52,856 nucleotides of DNA from Kibdelosporangium persicum (lineage in GTDB: Bacteria; Actinomycetota; Actinomycetes; Mycobacteriales; Pseudonocardiaceae), in the NCBI RefSeq assembly GCF_013280595.1, contig NZ_JAAATY010000051.1, positions 1 to 52,856 of the forward strand, written 5' to 3'. The notes under the pieces are model-generated. The model did not search any database. It was not told the origin of the DNA and saw only the letters and a program-made list of their open reading frames with translations. How positions within the stretch are numbered: the first letter of the stretch is position 1; every line of letters begins with the position of its first letter. This document shows, one piece after another, positions 1-7,695 of the stretch. The translations under genes were made by a program, and so were the position numbers.

Positions 1-344
1 CGGGCAGGGTGTGGAGTCTGCCGGGCGCGGCATGCGTTATCGCACCGCCGGGATCGGTGGGTGGCGCCGTTTGGTGCCAATGAGAAACGCGGCTTGACCG
101 CCGATCAGTCCGGCCGTGCAGCGGCCGTACTCGATGTCCGTCGCGCCCACCCCGACGATCAAGTGAGTCGTCGGATCCTCGGCCAGCTCCAGCAGGCGCT
201 GCTTGAACTGGGCCGCGGCCCCGGTTGGAGCCACTGCGATGTCGTAGACCTCGAACCGGCGCAGGTGCAGATAGTCGGTGCCGGGTTCTTGGCGTGGGCC
301 CGTTTGGACCACCCGGAGTGGGGTGAACTCCAGCGAAGCCACGT
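1..344. repeat. Terminal direct repeat, left copy (344 bp)
   Basis: Bases 1-344 match 52513-52856 with no difference found in a line-by-line comparison. The repeat begins and ends inside coding sequence (it covers the 3' part of the NUDIX gene), has no inverted ends and no recombinase beside it. This is how an unclipped assembly overlap of a circular molecule or of a tandemly repeated unit looks, rather than a biological terminal repeat. The implied unit is 52,512 bp. The alternative is two real copies in a linear chromosome. Confidence 0.85.
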
Positions 345-831
345 GGTCGATCAGTTCCGGATGGCCGACCTCGGCCAGCTCTTCAGCCAGCTCGCGGCGC
401 AGGCACTCGGTTGCCGACTCGCGGCCGGTACCGCTGTCGAACCAACGTATGAACTTCTTGACCGAGCGGGAATCGACGAAGCCGCGCAGATCGTGCCGCA
501 TGTGATCGATCAGGCCGGTGGGTTTCGGTTCATCTTTGAATCCCAGCCTCTCCAGCTGTGCCTCGCCGTCGCTAAGGTACTTGTAGGCACCACCGGGTGG
601 CCCGTAGGAACCGGGCCGGTTGATGGCGTGGAACAGTACGTAGCGGTCGTCGTCGCGGATGCGCAGCAGGGCACTGAAGGACACCCGAACTCGGCGCGGT
701 TGGGCAAGCATCCGAACGCGGTACCGCCAGACCACTGCCGCCGTCGCGGTCATCGCCGAAGTGATGAGACCGGCCACGATCTCGACAACCACCGTCACCT
801 CCGACGACCCGTCCGCAATGGCTGTCTTCAT
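37..831 (-). CDS. Membrane-anchored NUDIX protein (SMODS-associated NUDIX-like)
   Basis: 264-residue protein started at the ATG at 831, which places one hydrophobic helix (about residues 11-35) at the N-terminus, followed by a soluble domain. A longer frame from 1023 is open but its extra residues are low-complexity and basic. The soluble part contains a GSYGPPGG stretch and a NUDIX-box-like REL-AEEL-AEVG segment. This resembles the SMODS-associated NUDIX family that occurs as an effector or sensor next to CD-NTases in CBASS systems (known of the family). No CD-NTase is visible here, so a defence role is only inferred. The gene crosses the likely circle junction, and its 3' end is repeated at the right edge of the window. 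It lies just downstream of the lasso operon on the same strand; no good ribosome site precedes its start. Confidence 0.6.
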   Translation of the reverse strand: MKTAIADGSSEVTVVVEIVAGLITSAMTATAAVVWRYRVRMLAQPRRVRVSFSALLRIRDDDRYVLFHAINRPGSYGPPGGAYKYLSDGEAQLERLGFKDEPKPTGLIDHMRHDLRGFVDSRSVKKFIRWFDSGTGRESATECLRRELAEELAEVGHPELIDHVASLEFTPLRVVQTGPRQEPGTDYLHLRRFEVYDIAVAPTGAAAQFKQRLLELAEDPTTHLIVGVGATDIEYGRCTAGLIGGQAAFLIGTKRRHPPIPAVR

Positions 832-1027
832 TGTCACAGTCCGCGCTCGCACCACAAGCGCCGTGCGGGGGAAGTTCCGCTGCCCCAGGCAGGATGGGAA
901 ACTCCGCGCCGGTGGTACATCCTCAGGCCTCATCCTCCAGCACGTGGCCAGAATGCCTCGTCGCTCAACGTGGCCGCCCCGCCCACCTCCAGATACCGCA
1001 GCGTGAATCCATCCGTTCACCAAGAAT

Positions 1028-1744
1028 CTAGATCACGAGCACTTGGCGGTAGGTCGAGTTGATCGGGTCGTCTGAGTTGTCGGTCACAGGGCTGCCGTCC
1101 ACGGCGATCCAGGCGTGAAAGGACAGCGGATCGACGGCGAAGCCGAAGCACCAGTCCACGCGATAGCCGATGATGGCCGCGGCCAGTACCGCGGTCAGGG
1201 ACTCCTCGAGGCAGGCTACGCGGCCAGGGTGGAACCTGCCGGCTCGGCGGGCGGCGGAGAGAACGCCTTGAGCCTCGGCGATTGTGGCCTTACGGCGGCA
1301 GAGGCGGTGTTTCAGGCGTGTCACGGCGGCGGTGGTGACGCGGAATGGCATCTTCAGCAGGAGGAGTGCCACGGGGAAAGCGACGAGCGCGGTGAATCCC
1401 TGCAGCCGGGTATTGGGTTGGCTCGTCGGGGGGAGCGTCATGAGGATTCCGGCGGCTTGTCGGCGGAACAACTCGTCAGGGACGAGTAGACCTCGAGCAA
1501 CCAAGGCGGACACCAGGAGTTCGATGTCGTGCTGGATCTGCCCGGCTGGCACGTCGGGGTGGCGCCGCACCAATGAGTCGATCGCCGTCTGGATGTCCTG
1601 GTGTGCGCGCAATGACTGGTAGAACTCGGCGCCTGTCCGGTTGAGGAGGTGCCAGCGACCGGTCGCCTGGTTGAGCAGGGTCAGGTTCCCCCGGTCGTCC
1701 GGTGTTGCGTGGACGGTTTCGGGGATGACGAATCTGCCGCTCAT
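1028..1744 (-). CDS. Lasso peptide maturation protein B: fused RRE (PqqD-like) and leader protease
   Basis: 238-residue protein that would bind the lasso leader peptide and cleave it. Residues 1-95 form a PqqD-like RiPP recognition element ending in a short winged-helix-like segment (ARGLLVPDEL). Residues 105-238 match the transglutaminase-like lasso B2 protease, with the probable catalytic triad Cys178 (in GRVACLEES), His210 (in SFHAW) and Asp222. A hydrophobic stretch lies near residues 118-132. The ATG at 1744 overlaps the stop of the upstream cyclase as ATGA, so the two are translationally coupled. In many actinobacterial lasso clusters the RRE (B1) and protease (B2) are separate genes; the fused form is better known from proteobacteria. 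No lasso ABC exporter follows. Confidence 0.85.
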   Translation of the reverse strand: MSGRFVIPETVHATPDDRGNLTLLNQATGRWHLLNRTGAEFYQSLRAHQDIQTAIDSLVRRHPDVPAGQIQHDIELLVSALVARGLLVPDELFRRQAAGILMTLPPTSQPNTRLQGFTALVAFPVALLLLKMPFRVTTAAVTRLKHRLCRRKATIAEAQGVLSAARRAGRFHPGRVACLEESLTAVLAAAIIGYRVDWCFGFAVDPLSFHAWIAVDGSPVTDNSDDPINSTYRQVLVI

Positions 1745-3489
1745 TCTGCGTCTCCGGACTGGTTGCGAAGCCACAATTCGACGGCGATCCACTGGTTCAG
1801 TGCGCCCCACGGCGTCGGCAGTCCGTCGATCGCTCGTACGACGGTCTGACGGACGGGTGCGGGCTCGATCAGTCCGTGATCCGCTGTGGCCGGGTTCTCC
1901 AGCAAGCGCCGCAGGACAGGCGCCGCGCGGCGGATGCCTTGGTATGCGTCTGCGGTGTAGTCGCCCTTGGTCGGGCGCGCGAGCACGAGGTCGGGAACAA
2001 GACTGGACAGCGCCGCGCGGAGGAGCGGTTTCGGCTTGGTGATGCTAGATCGCCGCGAGGCCGAAAGGGCCAGACAGGCACGCACGACATCTGTGTCGAG
2101 GTAAGGCGCGTGCACCGCGACGCCACACTGTGCACCTGAAGTCCGCACCGCTCGCTGCGTCAGGGCTTGCAAACGCAGTCTGGCTGAAGTTACGACGTCA
2201 CCGACCGACGCTTCGTCGTCTGTGGACAAGCCGGCCCCGTATGCACGGACGTGCTCGGCGAGCGTCCTTCGCGCGGGTCTGGTCAGCCAGTCGGCCTGCG
2301 GAACAGTCCAATAGGCGACATTGTCCTTCTCCCAGGCCACCTCACCGGTTGGTCGTCCTTGGGCGATTTGACCGGCTAAGTCGGCAAAGGCTTCGCTCCG
2401 GCTGGTTCTCGACATGGCGATGGCCCTGGAGAGTAGCGACATGGGCGATCGGTTGCGTATCCTCGCCCAGCCGAGACAATGCCGCCACAGCCGGGGTAAG
2501 TCCCGTTGCCTGCCCAAGTCGGCAAGATAAGCGGCGGGCGCGGCGAGCACGATATCGCCACCCTCGCCGACGAGATGCAGGTCTGAACCGAGTTTCGCGG
2601 CCACCTTCAGGCGCGCTTTCATTGAGCCCATCGCGACTGCGGATGAATGCGGTTCTTCGGCGAGCACGTCAATACTCTGATACGGCAGATCCGCATCAGA
2701 GCCGAAGACCAGATGGTGTTCGAGTCTGTCGGCGAGTCCCACTACCCGAGTGGCGTGGTCGACGTCGTCCGTGACCGGCCGACTGCTGTTGAGATACGTG
2801 AGAACCGGCAGTCGGGGCGATTTCTGGGCGGCAAGAAACGCGAGCGATGTTGAATCAAGCCCACCGCTGAAATCGGAGGTGAGCGAACCAGCGGACGCGA
2901 CTCTGGCATCGACCGCCCTGGTCAACGATGACTGGAGCCCAGTCGCGGCTTCGGCGAGCGATACATGGGGGTCCGGCTGAAACTCAGTGTAGGGTTCCAC
3001 CTCGACGTGGCCGTTCACGATGCGAGCCAAGCGCCCCGGACTGAGCCGGTCGACCCCGGCGAACATGGAGCGGGTATCGAAAAGATCACCCGCTTCGGGG
3101 CAGGTCAGTGTGGCCAGCAAGGCGACCCGGTCAGGCTCGGCTTGGACATGCTTCGCCAGCGCGGACGCACTCGATCCGAACACCACATCATCGTCGGACC
3201 GGGCCAGGTAAAGCGGGAACTGACCGACCGGGTCCGCGATCAGGGTAGCCGCCTGCGGCTGGAGAACAGCGACTGAATAGCAACCGGACCAACCACTGAA
3301 ACACTCCGGCGCACCGGTTTCGGCGAACTCGCCAAGGCTGCTTTCAAGCTCGTCACGAGAGGCGAAGCAGTGCCCGATGACGACTGCGCACGCCGACGCC
3401 CCAACAACGACTCGAAGTTCATCGGATTCGATGCATTCAAGGACCTGTGGCGTTGTGACACTTCTCGCTGATCGGCCGCTGAAACGCAC
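1741..3489 (-). CDS. Lasso peptide cyclase C (asparagine synthetase-like)
   Basis: 582-residue ATP-dependent macrolactam synthetase. The N-terminal 170 residues are glutamine-amidotransferase-like without a catalytic N-terminal cysteine. The C-terminal half is an asparagine-synthetase fold with the PP-loop SGGLDSTS at residues 208-215. This is the arrangement of the lasso C enzyme (McjC-type), which adenylates the side-chain carboxylate of the core Asp/Glu and joins it to the core N-terminus. The start is GTG at 3489, preceded by AGGGGAG; no ATG is in frame. It lies between the precursor gene (35 bp upstream) and the protease gene (ATGA overlap), giving the order A-C-B. A true asparagine synthetase is unlikely because of the missing N-terminal Cys and the neighbours. 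Confidence 0.88.
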   Translation of the reverse strand: MRFSGRSARSVTTPQVLECIESDELRVVVGASACAVVIGHCFASRDELESSLGEFAETGAPECFSGWSGCYSVAVLQPQAATLIADPVGQFPLYLARSDDDVVFGSSASALAKHVQAEPDRVALLATLTCPEAGDLFDTRSMFAGVDRLSPGRLARIVNGHVEVEPYTEFQPDPHVSLAEAATGLQSSLTRAVDARVASAGSLTSDFSGGLDSTSLAFLAAQKSPRLPVLTYLNSSRPVTDDVDHATRVVGLADRLEHHLVFGSDADLPYQSIDVLAEEPHSSAVAMGSMKARLKVAAKLGSDLHLVGEGGDIVLAAPAAYLADLGRQRDLPRLWRHCLGWARIRNRSPMSLLSRAIAMSRTSRSEAFADLAGQIAQGRPTGEVAWEKDNVAYWTVPQADWLTRPARRTLAEHVRAYGAGLSTDDEASVGDVVTSARLRLQALTQRAVRTSGAQCGVAVHAPYLDTDVVRACLALSASRRSSITKPKPLLRAALSSLVPDLVLARPTKGDYTADAYQGIRRAAPVLRRLLENPATADHGLIEPAPVRQTVVRAIDGLPTPWGALNQWIAVELWLRNQSGDAE

Positions 3490-3524
3490 TTCTTCGCTCC
3501 CCTGCGCGACTCTCCTTCATCAAA

Positions 3525-3674
3525 TCAGTTCTGCTGGCCATTCGCATCGCCACTTCCGTTGCTGTTTCCGTGAGTGACGTCCTGAATCAGGCCGAAATCA
3601 TGGATCGCGGGCGGTTCATAACCACTTTCACTCGGCTGATCGTCGCGGCGCGATTCGGCCCAATCATCACTCAC
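3525..3674 (-). CDS. Lasso precursor peptide A (49 aa)
   Basis: Small gene immediately upstream of the cyclase. It starts at GTG 3674 behind a strong GGGAGG site (3681-3686) and encodes 49 residues. The leader fits the lasso recognition pattern Y-x2-P-x-L-x3-G-x5-T exactly in spacing: Tyr19, Pro22, Ile24 in the Leu place, Gly28 and Thr34, with Thr34 at position -2. Cleavage after His35 would release the 14-residue core GNSNGSGDANGQQN, with Gly1 as nucleophile and Asp8 as acceptor, an 8-residue ring and a 6-residue tail. The tail ANGQQN has no aromatic, Arg or other bulky plug residue, which is unusual for a threaded lasso. Assignment rests on leader spacing, position and the ribosome site; the mature product is inferred. 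Confidence 0.85.
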   Translation of the reverse strand: MSDDWAESRRDDQPSESGYEPPAIHDFGLIQDVTHGNSNGSGDANGQQN

Positions 3675-3910
3675 AAGCCACCTCCCGAGGCTCGACTCCG
3701 GGCTGTCGCGACCCGGTCACAATTGGTAAAGTCTAGCCGTCGCAACTGTCACCCGCCAGTGTTTGACCTTCACCATTTAGTGGCCCTGCATGTGAGTTGA
3801 TGGTGACAAGCTCTAAGAATCCACGGCTACGATTTCCGACCGCACGAGCCTTCCAACTGACGAAGACACGCCCCCCTAGCCAAGGCATGGCTACAGGATT
3901 ATGGTAGAAG

Positions 3911-3927
3911 GTCTTCTAATTGAAGAC
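3911..3927. promoter_or_regulatory. Inverted repeat GTCTTC-N5-GAAGAC, possible ROK operator
   Basis: A perfect 6-bp inverted repeat with a 5-bp AT-rich centre, 38 bp upstream of the ROK start codon. ROK repressors commonly autoregulate through palindromic sites, so this is a candidate operator (inference). Confidence 0.4.
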
Positions 3928-3947
3928 GGCCCGCCGACCGGCGGGCC
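3928..3947. promoter_or_regulatory. GC-rich 9-bp inverted repeat in the ROK leader
   Basis: Two 9-bp arms (GGCCCGCCG and its complement) separated by AC, directly after the AT-centred repeat and 17 bp before the ROK start. No T-tract follows, so a terminator is unlikely. It could be a second operator or an mRNA hairpin near the ribosome site (GGAGG at 3956-3960). Confidence 0.3.
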
Positions 3948-3964
3948 CCTTGACTGGAGGACCC

Positions 3965-5200
3965 GTGGCATCTACGAGTCGGACAAACCATGACGCGCGC
4001 GACCTGCTCTGGACGCCGTCCGACTCGCTTAAGGACGCAAACCGGCGGAGGATCATCCGTGCCGTGATGCTCGATCCGAGCAGCACGCAAGTGAACATTG
4101 CCCGGATCACCGGCCTGTCCCAGGCAACAGTGTCGACCGTGGTGAGCGAGCTCCAAGAAGAGAAGATCTTCCGGGTCGACTCCGGCGGAGGCGAGCGCGG
4201 CAAACGGATCCGTCTGGGCGCCGTACGGGGTTTGGCGGTGGGCATCGAGGTCAACCACACCGGCTTGACCGTGGCCGCGAGGCGCGTGGACACACCCAGA
4301 GTGGAGTCGGACACCGTCGACTTCAGCGCCGATCAGGGCGGCCGGATCTGGGTCTCGGAAAGTGTCCGGCTGATCAAGGAACTCGCGCGCAAGACCGGGC
4401 TTGACGAAGACCACATCGTGTCGATCGGGCTGGGTGTCCCCGCTGCCGTCGACCCGCGTACCGCCTTGGTCACCCAGGTAGCCTCGTCGCTTGAGTGGAA
4501 TCTCGGCGGCGATCCCCGGGAGAGGTTCCACGAGCACTTCCCGGGCGTGCCGATCATCATCGACAACGAGGCCAACCTGGCCGCATATGGCGAATACGCC
4601 TTCGGTGTAGGCAAGGGGGACGCTGGCAAGAACGTCGAAACCATGCTCTTCGTCAAAGCCTCGACAGGCATCGGATCGGGGCTGATCATCGGCGGTCTGA
4701 TCTACCGCGGACGCCACGGTCTGGCGGGCGAGCTGGGCCATCTGACCATGGACCCCACGGGAACCGTCTGCCGTTGCGGCAATCGTGGCTGCCTGGAGAC
4801 GCTGGTCGGCGGAGCGCGTCTGGTCGAACAAGTGCGGCAGGCGTATTCCGGATACCGGATAGATCTGCCCACTGGGCTGGAAAGCATGATCGAAAAGGCC
4901 AAGGGCGGGGACCAGGTGTGCGGCAGGGTGCTGCACGATGCCGGTCGTAACATCGGTCTAGCGCTGGCAAGGGTGTGCAACCTACTCAACCCCGAGATCA
5001 TCGTGCTGGGCGGAGAGCTGGGCCGAGCCTCCGAACTGCTCATCGAACCCGCGGAACAGAGCCTGCGTCTCTATGCATTGCGGGGGATGCTCGACCATCC
5101 CGATCCGACTCGGATCATGGGATCGCAGCTCGGCCTCCTGGCGGGTGCTCAAGGCGCGCTCGGCTTCGCGCTGAAGGCGGACGTCACGGTAGGTGTCTAG
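3965..5200 (+). CDS. ROK family transcriptional regulator
   Basis: 411-residue protein started at GTG 3965 behind GGAGG (3956-3960); an upstream in-frame TTG at 3920 would lie inside the inverted repeats and is rejected. Residues 20-75 form a winged helix-turn-helix (ARITGLSQATVSTVVSELQ). The rest is the ROK fold with an ATP/sugar-kinase-like glycine-rich segment (GIGSGLIIGG), the zinc-site pattern CRCGNRGCLE and the preceding GELGH histidine. ROK regulators usually respond to sugars or sugar phosphates. It is divergent from the lasso operon and upstream of a GT-B protein, so it may control one or both (inference). It is the only clear DNA-binding regulator of the left half. Confidence 0.9.
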   Translation: MASTSRTNHDARDLLWTPSDSLKDANRRRIIRAVMLDPSSTQVNIARITGLSQATVSTVVSELQEEKIFRVDSGGGERGKRIRLGAVRGLAVGIEVNHTGLTVAARRVDTPRVESDTVDFSADQGGRIWVSESVRLIKELARKTGLDEDHIVSIGLGVPAAVDPRTALVTQVASSLEWNLGGDPRERFHEHFPGVPIIIDNEANLAAYGEYAFGVGKGDAGKNVETMLFVKASTGIGSGLIIGGLIYRGRHGLAGELGHLTMDPTGTVCRCGNRGCLETLVGGARLVEQVRQAYSGYRIDLPTGLESMIEKAKGGDQVCGRVLHDAGRNIGLALARVCNLLNPEIIVLGGELGRASELLIEPAEQSLRLYALRGMLDHPDPTRIMGSQLGLLAGAQGALGFALKADVTVGV

Positions 5201-5697
5201 GCTGAGCTTCCCTTCAACCTGATGCTGCAGTCCATGCTGGAGCAGTATTGACTTCGAATCGAAGAGTCGTACCCTTCTGGTTGGAGGCCGCGACGTTTCG
5301 AGGTCGAAGGCGGTGAAGGCAGTGACGCCAATCCCCAGGAGCGCATGCGTCAGTCGATCGATTTACGGACCGGAAGCGCCCGGTGGCCGAAGCGCTGTGC
5401 TGCGCACGACAGCCAACCTGGGCCGCCGCACGAGAAAAGTGGCCGAGTTCGCGGTCGCGAGCTCGCGGTGCGTCCTTCCTGCCCCACCGAAAGCCAGGTA
5501 GTGCCATGTCCTCCCGATCCCGCCGCCGGAGAGCGGCCGAGCCCGTTGACCACGCCAACGAACGCCCACGGCGCCTGACACCACGGAGAGGCATCTCTGC
5601 CGGAAGGCGGACAACGCTCCCCAGCCAGCGCAGTGCCACACCTGACGTGCCGGTTCTCTATCCCACCGCCAGGCCGATCCGCCACCGCTGGTCGACC
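5201..5697. other. Intergenic region upstream of the GT-B protein
   Basis: 497 bp without a recognised gene. It contains a plausible promoter at 5248-5275. A 62-codon GTG-started frame (5313-5501) and the basic N-terminal extension of the next gene are both open but have biased, low-complexity composition and no recognisable motif. I read this as a long leader or decayed sequence. Confidence 0.5.
5248..5275 (+). promoter_or_regulatory. Candidate promoter with overlapping palindrome
   Basis: TTGACT (5248-5253) and TACCCT (5270-5275) are separated by 16 bp, near the actinobacterial housekeeping consensus. The palindrome CTTCGA-A-TCGAAG overlaps the spacer, so a repressor could act there. It reads toward the GT-B gene 420 bp downstream. 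Confidence 0.35.
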
Positions 5698-6870
5698 ATG
5701 AACACAGAACGCACTGTCCTCGTGGGGGTTCACACTCCGACAAGCCTGCTGCGGCTTGAGGACATCACGCTGCTGTTGGAGGACGACCCGCGGGTCCAGT
5801 TGATCTACACCCAGGTGCCTGACCAGCTGGGAAACGGTGTGGCGGAAAAGCTCCAGCAGCTTGAAGTGCGGACGATCCCGTGGCAGGAGGCCGTCTGCCA
5901 GACGTTCGACCTGTCCATCTCGGCGAGCCTGCACCAGATGGGCGAAGTGGCCGCTGCCCGCCGTTTCACCGCTCCACATGGAGCCGGCTACAACAAGCTC
6001 TGGCCCGCCTGGGCCACGGATGAGCCCGGCAGCGAACGGCAGGTTTACGGACTCGACCGCCGGTCCCTGCTCGACGAGCACGACCAGCCGATCTTCGACT
6101 CGATCGTGCTCCCGCACCACGACCACATGGCGACACTCACCCATCAGTGCCCGGAGGCTGTCGCGGCGGCGGTCATCGCCGGAGATCCGTGCTACGACCG
6201 CCTGTGCGCATCCCTGTCAGCCAGGGACAAGTACCGGTCGAGGCTGGGTGTTCGCGACGCCCAGACCTTGGTCGCCGTATCCTCGACCTGGGGGCAGCGG
6301 TCGCTGCTGGGCAGTCAGCGGGATCTCTTGCTACGACTGACTTCTGAGCTTTCGGTCACCCATCGGGTCATCGCGACCCTGCACCCAGCGGTGTGGTCAC
6401 AACACGGTTCTCGCCAGGTCCGCACCTGGCTGCGTGACGCCCGCGCAGCCGGCATGGATCTCATCGATGCCGGGGAGGACTGGCGAGCATTGGTAATTGC
6501 TGCGGACATGATGATCGCCGACCACAGCTCGTTGGCCGTGTACGCATCGAGCGTGAAGGTGCCGTTGCTTCTCAGTCACTTCGCCCATGATGAGATAGAC
6601 CCGCACTCGGTGATGGCTGAGTTGGCCGGCCGAAGCCCACGGCTGTGTCCCTCAACACCGCTGCTTGAACAACTCGACGAGGCCAGGCGAGCGCAGCCCA
6701 CCCAGTGGGACGTGTCCGGTCGCCGGATCTCGACCGTCAAAGGACAGTCCGCCGCCATTCTCCGAAGAGAGCTCTACCAGTTGCTTGGTCTGTCCGAGCC
6801 TTCCACGGCGGCGAACTGGCCACTCGTTCCGGTGCCGCGGCTCGTACGGGACGTGGTCGATCTCCACTGA
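5698..6870 (+). CDS. GT-B fold protein, CDP-glycerol glycerophosphotransferase-like
   Basis: 390-residue protein from ATG 5698; an ATG at 5506 would add a 64-residue Arg-rich extension with no domain, so I prefer the later start, though neither has a strong ribosome site. The C-terminal half carries the pattern ADMMIADHSSLAVYAS, equivalent to the D-x3-TDYSS signature of the CDP-glycerol:polyglycerophosphate transferase family, with an upstream ATLHPAVW segment typical of the nucleotide-binding Rossmann half. The N-terminal half has a Rossmann-like start and conserved histidines (HHDH). Known relatives transfer glycerol phosphate or act as uncharacterised GT-B enzymes. The substrate cannot be told. 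It follows the ROK gene in the same direction and could decorate a surface polymer or the lasso product (inference). Confidence 0.6.
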   Translation: MNTERTVLVGVHTPTSLLRLEDITLLLEDDPRVQLIYTQVPDQLGNGVAEKLQQLEVRTIPWQEAVCQTFDLSISASLHQMGEVAAARRFTAPHGAGYNKLWPAWATDEPGSERQVYGLDRRSLLDEHDQPIFDSIVLPHHDHMATLTHQCPEAVAAAVIAGDPCYDRLCASLSARDKYRSRLGVRDAQTLVAVSSTWGQRSLLGSQRDLLLRLTSELSVTHRVIATLHPAVWSQHGSRQVRTWLRDARAAGMDLIDAGEDWRALVIAADMMIADHSSLAVYASSVKVPLLLSHFAHDEIDPHSVMAELAGRSPRLCPSTPLLEQLDEARRAQPTQWDVSGRRISTVKGQSAAILRRELYQLLGLSEPSTAANWPLVPVPRLVRDVVDLH

Positions 6871-7061
6871 CCTGAGCGGGGCGCTTTCCAGCCTTGTCCG
6901 TTGTGAGTCTTTGCGGCAGTCGGTCATCGCGATCTGGCGAAGTTGGCGAATGTGGTGGTGAGGCCGAAAACACCATCCATTGGCAGTGACTCCCTGTGTC
7001 AGGCGTAAGGGCTCCTGACAGAATGATCACTTGCTGGCGTCGGGCAGGGTTGATGTGGATT
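6871..7061. other. Gene-free sequence before transposase remnant
   Basis: About 190 bp between the GT-B stop and the transposase fragment. I see no gene, terminator hairpin or paired inverted repeat of an intact insertion sequence. Confidence 0.5.
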
Positions 7062-7196
7062 ATGTTCGGGCGTGAGAGGGGTGAATCGACGCCGTGGATC
7101 GTCTCTGACGATCTGTGGGAGCAGATCGAGCCGTTGCTGCCGGTGCTGCCGCGCCCGGCATGCCATCCTGGACGCAAGAGGCTGCCTGATCGTCAA
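7062..7196 (+). pseudogene. Transposase N-terminal remnant (IS5/IS4-like)
   Basis: About 45 codons read WIVSDDLWEQIEPLLPVLP and then HPGRKRLPDRQ. This is the usual N-terminal region of actinobacterial IS5-type transposases before the DDE domain. After the RQ the similarity stops and the frame runs into unrelated sequence (7197-7478), so the element is truncated and inactive. It marks an old insertion beside the NRPS cluster edge. Confidence 0.65.
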
Positions 7197-7402
7197 ATGC
7201 TGTACTCCAGGCGCGCCATGGTGGGTTCCGGCCGAAGGATCCGTCGAGGAGAGCTCACCGCGCCGCTGACCGTGGACACGGACCCCGCTACGGTCGCGTT
7301 GACCTCGTTGCTCGCGCTCGGCTTCGTCCACCATGAAATCGAGTCGATGTCGACTGTCCACTACGGCGGCGTGGCGGTGACCGGCGTCGATGATGGACGG
7401 TT

Positions 7403-7685
7403 GGTGACGACCATGCCGCCGCCGAACGAAACCGAAACCTCGACGCCGACAGCAGCATCCGCGACGGCGTCGCGCTGACCTTGATGGACGTGGCGGGCGC
7501 GACCGTTCCGTGGTGCCGCGATCGCCTTCCACGCACAGCTTCTCGGCTCGCAGTCGGCCGGAGAGCTTGTCGTGCAAGCGTTCGTCCGGGCCTGCGACGA
7601 GCGCATCGCGCGGAGCGACATCAGCGTGTTCGACGCCGGGCACCGGTTGCGCGCGTTGGGAACGGTCGTCTACCGGTTCGCCTGA
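7403..7685 (+). pseudogene. Thioesterase (hotdog, PaaI-like) remnant with frameshift
   Basis: One frame reads DSSIRDGVALTLMDVAGATV, and a second frame continues from about 7520 with FHAQLLGSQSAGELVVQAFV and ends in LRALGTVVYRFA at 7685. Joined, the two make the C-terminal hotdog half of a PaaI-like acyl-CoA thioesterase. A single frame change near 7490-7525 breaks the gene, and no N-terminal part is found upstream, where the transposase remnant lies. Confidence 0.5.
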
Positions 7686-7695
7686 CCGCGGGGTG

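Larger units (their letters stand above)
3675..3964. other. Divergent intergenic region between lasso operon and ROK regulator
   Basis: 290 bp with no credible gene on either strand. It must hold the promoters of the leftward lasso operon and the rightward ROK gene, and is less GC-rich than its flanks. Two inverted repeats close to the ROK start are listed separately. I could not place a convincing -35/-10 pair for either gene. Confidence 0.6.

Noticed and set aside
37-1023. Longer NUDIX start at 1023
   Set aside because: The extra 64 residues are basic and low in complexity, with no conserved part; the ATG at 831 starts the membrane helix directly.
3928-3947. GC-rich hairpin as a transcription terminator
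   Set aside because: It is upstream of the ROK ribosome site, has no T-tract, and no gene ends before it on the plus strand.
3899-4936. 345-codon open frame on the minus strand opposite the ROK gene
   Set aside because: It mirrors the ROK coding sequence in a GC-rich genome; no domain is recognisable in it, while the plus strand has clear ROK motifs.
6996-7478. Intact 160-codon gene
   Set aside because: Only the middle is transposase-like; the rest is unrelated sequence fused by chance in the same frame.
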